A stretch of 64,000 bases of DNA, from positions 1 through 64,000 of the forward strand of contig NZ_QEHR01000008.1 of NCBI RefSeq assembly GCF_003095375.1, read 5' to 3'. Every line of letters begins with the position of its first letter. Positions within the stretch are counted from its first letter, which is position 1. A program made the translations under genes and the position numbers. The stretch comes from Marixanthomonas spongiae. GTDB taxonomy: Bacteria > Bacteroidota > Bacteroidia > Flavobacteriales > Flavobacteriaceae. Shown piece after piece: positions 55,842-64,000 of this stretch. The notes below the pieces were generated by a model, which worked only from the letters and a program-made list of their open reading frames with translations, was not told where the DNA came from and searched no databases.

Positions 55842-57299
55842 TTATTTCTTCGGAATACGTTGTAACGCCTCCAAAACAAACTTCCAGTATTTTTGAGCAG
55901 AAGAAATACTTGCGCGCTCATCTGGGGAATGGGCTCCACGAATGGTTGGCCCGAATGATATCATCTCCATTTCAGGATAATTCTGGCCTAAAATACCACA
56001 TTCCAATCCAGCGTGACAGGCAGCGACATTAGCCCGTTCGCCGTTCATTTCTTCATATAAAGAATCCAACAATTTCACGATCGAGCTGTCCATATTGGGT
56101 GCCCAACCGGGATATTCACCAGAAAATTCAACCGTAAAACCAGCCAGTTCAAAAGCAGCCTGTAAAGCGTTGGCTAAGTTATTTTTAGACGATTCTACCG
56201 AAGAACGCGTTAAACACAACACTTCAATCGTACCATTTTCAACCGTGATCTTGGCAATGTTGTTGGAGGTTTCAACCAAATCCTCAATCTCCGGACTCAT
56301 TCTATACACGCCGTTGTGCGCAGCATAAATCGCTTGAACAAACTTTTTGAAATCATCACATTCCATTACTTTTTTAGGTGCTTCGGAAACTTTTTCAACA
56401 GTAATATCCAATTCAGGCTCTAAGTTCTTGTACTCCTCTTTTATTTTGTTGGTGATCGTTTCAACTTCAGCTTTAAACGCATCCATAGTATTTGAAGCGA
56501 CAGTTACTACAGCAACGCTCTCCCTTGGAATGGCATTGCGGAGCCCACCACCGGAAAGCGAAGCCAAATGAACATAATCCCGTACAGCGTAAAGCACGCG
56601 GTTCATAAATTTATTGGCATTGCCCAAACCTTTAATGATGTCCATTCCGCTATGACCGCCTTGCAAGCCTTTTACGGTGATTTTAACCGCTTCGGTATTG
56701 GACGGGGTGTCTTTTTCAGCATATTTTTTGGTAGCGCTAATATCCACACCACCGGCACAGCCTACGCCTATTTCGTCGTCTTCTTCAGTATCAAGGTTTA
56801 AAAGGATATCGCCTTGCAAAATTCCGCCTTTCAACCCTTTGGCACCGGTCATGCCGGTTTCTTCATCGATGGTAAACAAGGCTTCCATCGCAGGATGTTC
56901 AATTGTATCGCTTTCCAAGATGGCCATAATCGTGGCAACGCCCAATCCGTTGTCGGCTCCCAGCGTAGTTCCTTTCGCCCTAACCCAATCGCCATCGACG
57001 TACATCTTGATGCCTTCGGTGTCGAAATCGAAATCGGTGTCGTTGTTTTTTTGGTGCACCATATCCAAATGCGACTGCAGGACAATCGGTTTTCTATCCT
57101 CCATCCCTTTCGTTGCAGGCTTACGGATAATGACGTTCCCCACCTCATCTTCAATGGTTTCCAAGTTCAGTTTTTTACCGAAATCTTTCATAAAAGCGAT
57201 AACGCGCTCTTCTTTTTTTGAAGGTCGCGGGACCGCGTTCAAATCGGCAAATTTGTTCCACAATTCTTTGGGTTCTAAGTTTCTTATTTCTTCATTCAT
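55842..57299 (-). CDS. pepD: Aminoacyl-histidine dipeptidase (M20 family)
   Basis: 485 residues from ATG 57299 (NEEIRNLEPKELW); the longer in-frame start is less typical. Zinc ligands are visible in LQSHLDMVHQKN, ADNGLGVATIMAI, FTIDEETGMTGAKGL and the C-terminal GAHSPDERASI. The internal lid domain (GGHSGMDIIKGLGNANKFMN) is present. It cleaves Xaa-His and related dipeptides in the cytoplasm. Confidence 0.95.
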   Translation of the reverse strand: MNEEIRNLEPKELWNKFADLNAVPRPSKKEERVIAFMKDFGKKLNLETIEDEVGNVIIRKPATKGMEDRKPIVLQSHLDMVHQKNNDTDFDFDTEGIKMYVDGDWVRAKGTTLGADNGLGVATIMAILESDTIEHPAMEALFTIDEETGMTGAKGLKGGILQGDILLNLDTEEDDEIGVGCAGGVDISATKKYAEKDTPSNTEAVKITVKGLQGGHSGMDIIKGLGNANKFMNRVLYAVRDYVHLASLSGGGLRNAIPRESVAVVTVASNTMDAFKAEVETITNKIKEEYKNLEPELDITVEKVSEAPKKVMECDDFKKFVQAIYAAHNGVYRMSPEIEDLVETSNNIAKITVENGTIEVLCLTRSSVESSKNNLANALQAAFELAGFTVEFSGEYPGWAPNMDSSIVKLLDSLYEEMNGERANVAACHAGLECGILGQNYPEMEMISFGPTIRGAHSPDERASISSAQKYWKFVLEALQRIPKK

Positions 57300-57516
57300 A
57301 GGCATTCCCTGCAAATGCAGGAATCTCTTTTTAGTTAGACAAAAGTTTAACAAAATTGATTTTTCAGAAAAAGTTCAAACGATCGTTCTAAGAACCTCTG
57401 AAAACAGTATCTGTGTATTGAAAGCCAACCACTTTAAATCAATTTTCCGCAAAATTAAGGTTTTAGGGCCGCATTAAAAATTATGCGGTAATCATTTTAC
57501 TTTGTAAGTTTACGGA

Positions 57517-58587
57517 ATGCAAAAAAAACGGACGCAACTTATTTTGACACTTTTATTATTGGGTCAAATTTTCGCATTGCAGTTGCTGAAATATTTCCCC
57601 CAATTTGTTGAGAACTACTACAGTTTGGGGGTCTATCCCATTATTTCAAAAACATCTCGGTATTTGTTTGGTTGGGTACCGTTTTCGGTGGGCGATTTGT
57701 TTTATGTTTTAATTTCCATTGTTGCGCTGCGATGGCTTTTTCTGAATTTCAAAAGACTTTGGAAACAGCCGCTCGGTTTCATTTTGGATATCACCGCCGC
57801 CATTTCGGTAGTGTATTTTATGTTCCATATGCTCTGGGGGTTTAACTATTACCGCTTGCCGTTGCACCAATCCATCGGTATTGAGGCCGATTATACTACG
57901 GAAGAATTGATCGCCACCACCAAGCGCTTGATTTCAAAATCAAACCAAATGCACCGTCAATTGGGCTATGCAGATAGTGTGAAAATCGATTTGCCGTTTA
58001 CGCAACAGGAAGTTTTTGATATCTCTGACAACGGATACAAAAACCTTGAAGCACAGTTTCCGAAGTTGGAATATTCGCCCAAAAGCATTAAAAAAAGCGG
58101 CTGGAGCTTAGGGCTAACCTATATGGGGTACAGCGGTTATCTAAATCCGTTTTCGGGCGAAGCACAAGTGAACAACCTCATAAAAACCTATAAATTCCCG
58201 GTAGTAAGCTGCCACGAGCAAGCCCACCAAATAGGCTATGCAGCCGAAAATGAAGCCAATTTCATCGCTACTTTGGCCACTTTAAATAGCGATGATGAAT
58301 ATATACAATATTCCGGTTATATTTTTGCGCTCCGTTATTGCGTAAACGAAATCGCCCGCAGGGATTTAGACACCTATCACCAATTATTGACCACCATCAA
58401 CCCGGGGATTTTGGCCAGTTATAAAGAAATGCGCGATTTTTGGGCGCGTTATGAAAATCCGTTCGAGGTTTTTTCAAAACATTTTTACAACTATTTTTTA
58501 AAAGCCAACAATCAATCCAAAGGCATTAAAAGCTATAATTATATGGTGGCCTTGGTGGTTAATTATTTTGAGGACAAGCCATTTTAA
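57517..58587 (+). CDS. DUF3810 membrane protein with HExxH-like motif
   Basis: 356 residues: three TM helices (about 8-25, 55-75, 90-110), then a large domain with VVSCHEQAHQIGYAAENEANFIATL. This contains His-Glu-x-x-His and a downstream Glu as in gluzincin peptidases. It matches the DUF3810 family, whose biochemical role is unproved. Upstream 57300-57516 has no gene. Confidence 0.85.
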   Translation: MQKKRTQLILTLLLLGQIFALQLLKYFPQFVENYYSLGVYPIISKTSRYLFGWVPFSVGDLFYVLISIVALRWLFLNFKRLWKQPLGFILDITAAISVVYFMFHMLWGFNYYRLPLHQSIGIEADYTTEELIATTKRLISKSNQMHRQLGYADSVKIDLPFTQQEVFDISDNGYKNLEAQFPKLEYSPKSIKKSGWSLGLTYMGYSGYLNPFSGEAQVNNLIKTYKFPVVSCHEQAHQIGYAAENEANFIATLATLNSDDEYIQYSGYIFALRYCVNEIARRDLDTYHQLLTTINPGILASYKEMRDFWARYENPFEVFSKHFYNYFLKANNQSKGIKSYNYMVALVVNYFEDKPF

Positions 58588-58645
58588 AATTTCTTAATGC
58601 TTTGTTAAAATACAAGGGCGTTCTGCCAAAATGCAATAAGTCTGC

Positions 58646-58653
58646 TATCTTTA
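58646..58653 (+). promoter_or_regulatory. Bacteroidota-like -7 box of the amidohydrolase operon
   Basis: TATCTTTA, 23 bases before ATG 58677, is close to TAnnTTTG. Confidence 0.45.
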
Positions 58654-58676
58654 GCAACTTAAATTTTGAAAACATA

Positions 58677-61637
58677 ATGAGAAAAACTACCCTCCTCCTA
58701 CTTTGTTGCTTTTTTTCGTCTTTTATTTTTGCCCAAGAGTACTTCCCAAAGAACGACGGGGTTAAAGAACAAAACAACAACTACATCGCCTTAACCAATG
58801 CTACCTTATTTATAACCCCTACCGAAAAGGTTAAAAACGGAACCTTGCTCATTCAACAAGGAAAAGTGGTAGCTTCGGGAAAATCGGTTGTCATTCCTGA
58901 AAATTCCGTGATCATCGATTTGAAGGGAAAACACATCTATCCGTCGTTTATCGATCCCTATACTAATTTTGGCATGAAAAAACCAAAAAAAGCAAAACGC
59001 AACGGTCGATCGGCACAATACAAACCGTCACGCGATGGCTATTACTGGAACGACCACATACGGCCAGACCAAAACGCCATCGATTATTTTAGTTACGATA
59101 AAAAACTGGCCAAGGAATACCGCAACATGGGCTTTGGCACTGTTACCACGCTTCAAATGGACGGTATCGCCCGGGGCACAGGGGTTTTGGTAGCCTTAAA
59201 CGATAAAGACGGAGCCGCTCAACGGATATTGGACGATGCCTTAGGGCAGTATTTTTCTTTTGAAAAAAGCGTGACCAGCTTACAAAGCTACCCAACCTCC
59301 TTAATGGGAGCGATGGCCCTATTACGCCAAATGTACCACGATGCCAGTTGGTACAGTAAAGGAAATATAGCAACAAAAGACCGCGCTCTCGAGGCTTTGT
59401 TAAACAATAAAAAGAACGTTGCCTTTTTCGAAGCGGGCAGCAAAAGCAATAACCTTCGGGCCGATAACATTGGGGATCAATTTGGTGTGGACTATATTCT
59501 TGTCGGCGGTGGCGATGAATATGAAATGTTAAATAAGACCAAACAAACAAATGCCAGCTTCATCATCCCAATTAATTTCCCGGAAGCATACGATGTAAGC
59601 AATCCTTATGCCGCAAAATATATTTCGTTGGCCGATATGCGCGACTGGAACCAAGCCCCAATAAACCCGAAAGTACTTTCAGAAAACGACATAACCTTTG
59701 CCTTGACTACGTTCAAGCTTAAAAAACCGAAAGAGTTTACCAAAAAACTGAAAAAAGCGTTTGAATACGGTTTTGACAAAATCAAAGCGTTGGAGTCGTT
59801 AACCACCGTTCCTGCTCAACTATTGGGCAAAAGTGATGAAATAGGATCCTTAAAGCCCGGTCGTTACGCCAATTTTTTAATTACTTCCGGAGCCCTTTTC
59901 GACGATGAAACCACACTTTATGAAAATTGGGTTCAAGGCACGAAAAACGTAATCAATACCCAGGATCAAAAAGACATTCGTGGTAATTATAAAATCACTT
60001 CTGGTGGAAAAACCTATGATGTTGCCATTACAGGTGATGTTTCAAAACCAAAAGCAACCATAAAACTCGGGGATGTTGAATATCCTTCAAAAATGGATTA
60101 TTCAGCAAACTGGGTAACGCTTTCTTTTACCGATAAAGAAACGAACGAGGTGTTCAGAACCACAGGAATCGTCCCTAAACAAGGAGATGGATTTTCAGGA
60201 AAAATGGTCAATCCCGATGGCAGCGAAACCGACTTTACAGCGGTACGGCAAAAAGGAGGCATTTCCGAAGAAAAAACAAAAAAGAAATCCAAAACCGAAA
60301 AACCCGAAATCGTGCCCATTACCTACCCCAATATTGGGTACGGTTTTGCAACCAAGCCCAAACAACAGGATGTATTGTTTAAAAACGCCACCGTCTGGAC
60401 CAGTGAAGATGCAGGCATATTGAACAATACCGATGTATTGGTTAAAAACGGAAAAATAGCCGAAATAGGCCAAAATTTACGTGCCGGAGGTGCCAAAACC
60501 ATCGATGCGACCGGAAAGCACTTAACCGCAGGTATCATTGACGAGCACTCGCACCTGGCCACCTTGGCAGTGAACGAAGCGGGGCAAAACTCCTCGGCCG
60601 AGGTAACCATTGAAGATGTGGTGGACCCCGAAGACATTGGTATTTATAGGGACCTCGCCGGCGGCGTTACTTCTATACAGATTCTGCACGGTTCGGCAAA
60701 CCCCATTGGTGGTCGTTCGGCTATCATTAAATTGAAATGGGGCGAAGATGCCGATGGTTTGATTTATGACAATTCGCCGAAATTTATCAAATTCGCCTTG
60801 GGAGAAAACGTAAAACAGTCCAATTGGCAAAGTTTCAACCGTTTTCCACAGACCCGAATGGGCGTGGAACAAGTGTATGTAAACTATTTTAACCGCGCTA
60901 AGGAATACGATGCTAAAAAGAAACGCGGCCAACCCGTTCGGTATGATGAAGAATTGGAAGTATTGGCTGAAATTTTAAACGGCGAACGTTTCATAAGTTG
61001 TCATTCTTATGTGCAAAGCGAAATCAATATGTTGATGAAAGTAGCTGAAAAGTTCGATTTCCGTATCAATACGTTTACGCACATTCTGGAAGGCTATAAA
61101 GTGGCCGATAAAATGGCTGCTCACGGTGTAGGTGGTTCTACCTTTAGCGATTGGTGGGCTTATAAATATGAAGTAAACGACGCCATCCCGTATAATGCGT
61201 CGATCATGAACAGCCAAGGCGTGGTAACGGCTATCAACAGTGATGATGCCGAAATGAGCCGCCGTTTAAATCAAGAAGCGGCCAAAAGCGTTAAATACGG
61301 AGGTATGAGCGAAGAAGACGCTTGGAATATGGTTACCATCAATCCTGCAAAACTGTTACACCTGGACGACCGTACCGGAAGCATTAAAGAAGGAAAAGAC
61401 GCCGATTTGGTCCTCTGGAGTGACAACCCATTATCGGTACACGCAAAAGCAGAAAAAACCATGATCGAAGGCACCACCTATTTCGATTTGGAACGGGACA
61501 AGCAAAAGCAAAAGGCAATTAAAAAAGAACGCAATAAATTGATAAAAATGATGCTCGCCGAAAAACAGAACGGTGGAAAAACCAAACCACCCAAAGGAAA
61601 GGACAAACGCGAATTCACCTGTGAAACCATAAACTAA
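58677..61637 (+). CDS. Secreted two-module amidohydrolase-like protein
   Basis: 986 residues from ATG 58677, which begins a signal peptide (RKTTLLLLCCFFSSFIFAQ). Two amidohydrolase-like modules (about 30-430 and 580-960) are joined by a Lys-rich beta-domain. The second has the metal pair His624-Ser-His626 (GIIDEHSHLAT) and the closing NPAKLLHLDDRTGSIKEGKDADLVLW. In the first the corresponding site reads Asp93-Pro-Tyr-Thr-Asn97, with no HxH. The substrate is unknown; imidazolonepropionase- and dipeptidase-type relatives suggest a cyclic amide or peptide. Confidence 0.88.
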   Translation: MRKTTLLLLCCFFSSFIFAQEYFPKNDGVKEQNNNYIALTNATLFITPTEKVKNGTLLIQQGKVVASGKSVVIPENSVIIDLKGKHIYPSFIDPYTNFGMKKPKKAKRNGRSAQYKPSRDGYYWNDHIRPDQNAIDYFSYDKKLAKEYRNMGFGTVTTLQMDGIARGTGVLVALNDKDGAAQRILDDALGQYFSFEKSVTSLQSYPTSLMGAMALLRQMYHDASWYSKGNIATKDRALEALLNNKKNVAFFEAGSKSNNLRADNIGDQFGVDYILVGGGDEYEMLNKTKQTNASFIIPINFPEAYDVSNPYAAKYISLADMRDWNQAPINPKVLSENDITFALTTFKLKKPKEFTKKLKKAFEYGFDKIKALESLTTVPAQLLGKSDEIGSLKPGRYANFLITSGALFDDETTLYENWVQGTKNVINTQDQKDIRGNYKITSGGKTYDVAITGDVSKPKATIKLGDVEYPSKMDYSANWVTLSFTDKETNEVFRTTGIVPKQGDGFSGKMVNPDGSETDFTAVRQKGGISEEKTKKKSKTEKPEIVPITYPNIGYGFATKPKQQDVLFKNATVWTSEDAGILNNTDVLVKNGKIAEIGQNLRAGGAKTIDATGKHLTAGIIDEHSHLATLAVNEAGQNSSAEVTIEDVVDPEDIGIYRDLAGGVTSIQILHGSANPIGGRSAIIKLKWGEDADGLIYDNSPKFIKFALGENVKQSNWQSFNRFPQTRMGVEQVYVNYFNRAKEYDAKKKRGQPVRYDEELEVLAEILNGERFISCHSYVQSEINMLMKVAEKFDFRINTFTHILEGYKVADKMAAHGVGGSTFSDWWAYKYEVNDAIPYNASIMNSQGVVTAINSDDAEMSRRLNQEAAKSVKYGGMSEEDAWNMVTINPAKLLHLDDRTGSIKEGKDADLVLWSDNPLSVHAKAEKTMIEGTTYFDLERDKQKQKAIKKERNKLIKMMLAEKQNGGKTKPPKGKDKREFTCETIN

Positions 61638-61643
61638 GCACTC

Positions 61644-62936
61644 ATGAACGTATTCTATAAAATAACCACGCTTGTAATTGTGTTAATCACTTCGGTGAGT
61701 TTTGCACAACAAACACCGGCACCAAAACAAACGCAGGCCATTACCATAAAAGGAGCAACGGCTCATATTGGCGATGGCAGCGTACTTGAAAACAGCACGA
61801 TTGTTTTTGAAAATGGAAAAATTACCGCCATTGGAACTGCTATTCCTACAAAAGGAAACGTGATTGATGCGACTGGAAAACACGTCTATCCAGGTATTAT
61901 CGCGCCCGTTTCCACATTGGGATTGGGCGAAATCGATGCCGTGCGTCCCACAATCGATGACGATGAAATAGGCGATATGATCCCTAATGTTAGAAGTTTG
62001 ATTGCTTACAATGCCGAAAGCAAAGTGGTGGAAAGTATGCGTCCCAACGGTGTTTTGTTGGCGCAGGTTACCCCACAGGGCGGACGTATTTCGGGCACTT
62101 CGTCCATTGTGCAACTCGACGCTTGGAACTGGGAAGACGCCGCCGTAAAAGTGGATGATGGCATCCATATGAACTGGCCAAACAGTTTTAAACGCGGCCG
62201 TTGGTGGCTAGGCGAAGACCGTGGGTACAAACCCAATAAAAATTACGAAAAGGACCTTGATGAAATTCGTTCTTTTTTGGTAAATGCCAAAGCGTATAAA
62301 AATACCAAAGAACAACCTAAAAATGAAGCCTTCAAAGCCATGAAAGGGCTGTTCGATGGTTCAAAAACATTGTTCATCAATGCCAATGGTGAAAAGGAAA
62401 TGATCGATGCCATTACCACCGCCAAAGAACATGGTGTTAAAAACGTGGTTATCGTTGGCGGTTACGAAGCCCATAAAATCGCTGCATTTTTAAAGAAAAA
62501 CGATATTTCGGTTTTAATACGGCGCGTGCACAGCCTTCCGCAACGGGAAGACGATGCTTACGACTTACCGTACAGCTTGCCAAAATTATTGACCGATGCC
62601 GGCGTACTGGTCGGGTTGCAGGCCAACGGAAGAATGGAACGTATGAACACCCGAAACATGCCTTTTTATGCCGGTCATTTGGTAAGCCAAGGCATGGACA
62701 AAGAAAAGGCCTTGCAATTGATTACGGGGAACACGGCAAAAATTTTAGGCATCGATGATTCGTACGGCACTTTGGAAAAAGGGAAAAGTGCCACGCTTTT
62801 TATTTCGGAAGGCGATGCTTTGGATATGCGCACCAATATCTTAACACACGTTTTTATAGACGGCCGGGATGTGTCGCTGGAAACCCACCAAACCGAACTG
62901 TGGAAACGGTATATGGGGAAGTATGAGGGGAAATAG
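61644..62936 (+). CDS. Secreted amidohydrolase-like protein lacking HxH
   Basis: 430 residues with a signal peptide (1-21). An amidohydrolase-type composite fold: GDGSVLENSTIVFENGKITAIG, YPGIIAPVSTLGLGE, and TGNTAKILGIDDSYGTLEKGKSATLFI. The expected HxH position reads Ala87-Pro-Val-Ser-Thr91. It resembles the degenerate first module of its upstream neighbour, 6 bp away, and may be its partner subunit. Confidence 0.85.
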   Translation: MNVFYKITTLVIVLITSVSFAQQTPAPKQTQAITIKGATAHIGDGSVLENSTIVFENGKITAIGTAIPTKGNVIDATGKHVYPGIIAPVSTLGLGEIDAVRPTIDDDEIGDMIPNVRSLIAYNAESKVVESMRPNGVLLAQVTPQGGRISGTSSIVQLDAWNWEDAAVKVDDGIHMNWPNSFKRGRWWLGEDRGYKPNKNYEKDLDEIRSFLVNAKAYKNTKEQPKNEAFKAMKGLFDGSKTLFINANGEKEMIDAITTAKEHGVKNVVIVGGYEAHKIAAFLKKNDISVLIRRVHSLPQREDDAYDLPYSLPKLLTDAGVLVGLQANGRMERMNTRNMPFYAGHLVSQGMDKEKALQLITGNTAKILGIDDSYGTLEKGKSATLFISEGDALDMRTNILTHVFIDGRDVSLETHQTELWKRYMGKYEGK

Positions 62937-63005
62937 ATATTAGATATGAGACTTGAGACATATGACGTGTGATGCTGAGGTGTGGCCGAAGTCTCTCTTA
63001 TAGAT
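62937..63005. repeat. Two adjoining short repeats (TGAGACTTGAGAC and GATGCTGAGG types)
   Basis: TAGATATGAGACTTGAGACA and GTGATGCTGAGGTGTG with CCGAAGTCTCTC resemble simple dispersed repeats of Bacteroidota. The rest of 63006-63230 holds the palindrome listed next and no gene. Confidence 0.45.
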
Positions 63006-63078
63006 ATCCGGATTTTTGATTATAAATGCTGGTAGCTCATCAGTCAATGTTCGACCCTTTTAAAGTTTTAAACCATAT

Positions 63079-63119
63079 CAGTTCAAGTAAATTTCTAAAA
63101 GAAATTTGTATCGAGAACT
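63079..63119. repeat. Palindromic repeat (GTTCTCGATAC type)
   Basis: TCAGTTCAAGTAAATTTCT and AGAAATTTGTATCGAGAAC form a hairpin with AAATTTCT/AGAAATTT arms. The type is familiar from intergenic regions of Flavobacteriia. Confidence 0.5.
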
Positions 63120-63230
63120 ATATGTACAATTAAAAATCTATATTTCAAAAAGACAGTTCTTTCCCAACTTTCCACACCAAACAATATAATCGTCCGTAAA
63201 AAGTTATATTTTTACTGAAAATTATCGTTA

Positions 63231-64000
63231 ATGAAGTATGTTTATGGATTGGCAATACTTGCTTGCCTCGTTTTATGGAGTTCCTGCCGAAATGATTTTG
63301 AAAGTGTCCCCAGCACCGGAAACCTTGAATTTTCAAAAGACACGGTCTATCTGGACACCGTTTTCAGCAATATTGGCTCCAGCACGTATAACTTGAAAGT
63401 GTATAACCGAAGCGATGAGGACATTAACATCCCTTCCATTCAACTGGCCAATGGCGAAACGTCCAACTACCGTTTAAATGTGGACGGCATTCCTGGAAAA
63501 TCATTTCAGGATATACAGGTAATGGCCGAAGACAGTATTTTCATCTTCATTGAAACCACTGCCGATATCACCACCCTACCCACCGATGAGACCACCTTTT
63601 TATATACCGACCAAATTCAATTTGACACCGGCGGCAACCAACAGAACGTAGAACTGGTTACCTTGGTGCAAGATGCGGTATTCCTGTTTCCTGAGCAACT
63701 GGGCGACGGCATTGTGGAAACTTTAAATTTGGGCACCGACAACGACGGCAACGATATTTTAATTGAAGGTTTTTTCTTGGATGATAACGAACTCACCTTT
63801 ACCAACGAAAAACCGTATGTAATTTATGGTTATGCGGCGGTCCCACCGCAAAAAACATTGCAATTGGAAGCCGGGGCACGCGTTCATTTTCACGCCAACA
63901 GCGGGATTTTAGTCGCCAACACGGGCTCCATAAAAGCAAACGGTGCACCAAGCAATGATCCCGAATTGCTGGAAAACGAAATCATTTTTGAAGGTGACCG
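63231..64000 (+). CDS. Lipoprotein, partial at window end
   Basis: 256 codons without a stop to the window edge. Lipoprotein signal with Cys19 (LWSSCRND). The segment FSKDTVYLDTVFSNIGSSTYNLKVYN is a beta-sandwich-like N-terminal domain. From about 195, repeated short strands (KTLQLEAGARVHFHANSGILV, TGSIKANGAP) suggest a right-handed beta-helix follows, as in parallel beta-helix surface proteins. The start ATG 63231 is well placed; function unknown. Confidence 0.8.
   Translation, partial: MKYVYGLAILACLVLWSSCRNDFESVPSTGNLEFSKDTVYLDTVFSNIGSSTYNLKVYNRSDEDINIPSIQLANGETSNYRLNVDGIPGKSFQDIQVMAEDSIFIFIETTADITTLPTDETTFLYTDQIQFDTGGNQQNVELVTLVQDAVFLFPEQLGDGIVETLNLGTDNDGNDILIEGFFLDDNELTFTNEKPYVIYGYAAVPPQKTLQLEAGARVHFHANSGILVANTGSIKANGAPSNDPELLENEIIFEGD

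Noticed and set aside
56677-57477. Long open frame antisense to pepD
   Set aside because: Low-complexity Ser/Pro-rich shadow of a well-supported M20 peptidase.

Overview
The window looks like a chromosome segment from a marine or soil member of the Flavobacteriaceae (Bacteroidota). The evidence is the low GC content, Bacteroidota-type promoters (TAnnTTTG -7 boxes close to start codons, no Shine-Dalgarno signals), type IX secretion sorting domains, the gliding protein GldI, and flavobacterial gene neighbourhoods such as recF/TPR/ribH/mutL/rhomboid.

Layout. Positions 1-264 hold the edge of an insertion sequence (ISAon1-like N-terminal protein). Positions 524-2230 encode a PKD-containing lipoprotein on the minus strand. 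Positions 2392-19218 are a single-strand copper/heavy-metal resistance island: a HYC_CC_PP protein, the RND pump CusA, a TolC-like outer-membrane channel, an HMA-AraC fusion regulator, a multicopper oxidase fused to a CopB-like barrel, a DUF3347 lipoprotein, a heme-binding protein, an ArsP-type permease, a Cu+ P1B-ATPase, a DUF305 protein and a CusB adaptor. Together they would expel Cu+ from the cytoplasm (ATPase), carry it across the envelope (CusA/CusB/TolC) and oxidise or bind it in the periplasm (oxidase, DUF3347, DUF305).

The island is unusually loaded with short interspersed repeats. One family (TTGGAAG-type) sits in frame inside cusA and flanks a four-helix-bundle gene that appears to have landed in the signal-peptide codons of the TolC gene. 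A GTCATTYCGA palindromic family clusters around a GIY-YIG nuclease gene at the downstream border (19228-19978). A CCTGCC palindrome is read in frame inside the oxidase.

From 20 kb onward the window is mostly core genome: a metallopeptidase-like protein, GH3-family protein, RluF, small heat-shock protein, DUF2254, SucC, DUF421, nitronate monooxygenase-like protein, T9SS subtilase, MnmA, MORN-repeat protein, YidC, PyrG, DUF3820, DUF922, OsmC, LysM lipoprotein, GuaA, an EEP-family protein, two rhomboids, MutL, a small membrane protein, a YD-like lipoprotein, RibH, a TPR protein, RecF, a lipocalin-like lipoprotein, DUF721, a T9SS YCF48-like protein, Ndk, PhoD-like phosphatase, NrnA-like DHH protein, GldI, a cyclophilin/FKBP fusion, PepD, DUF3810, two amidohydrolase-like proteins and a partial lipoprotein. 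No rRNA, tRNA or CRISPR array was seen.
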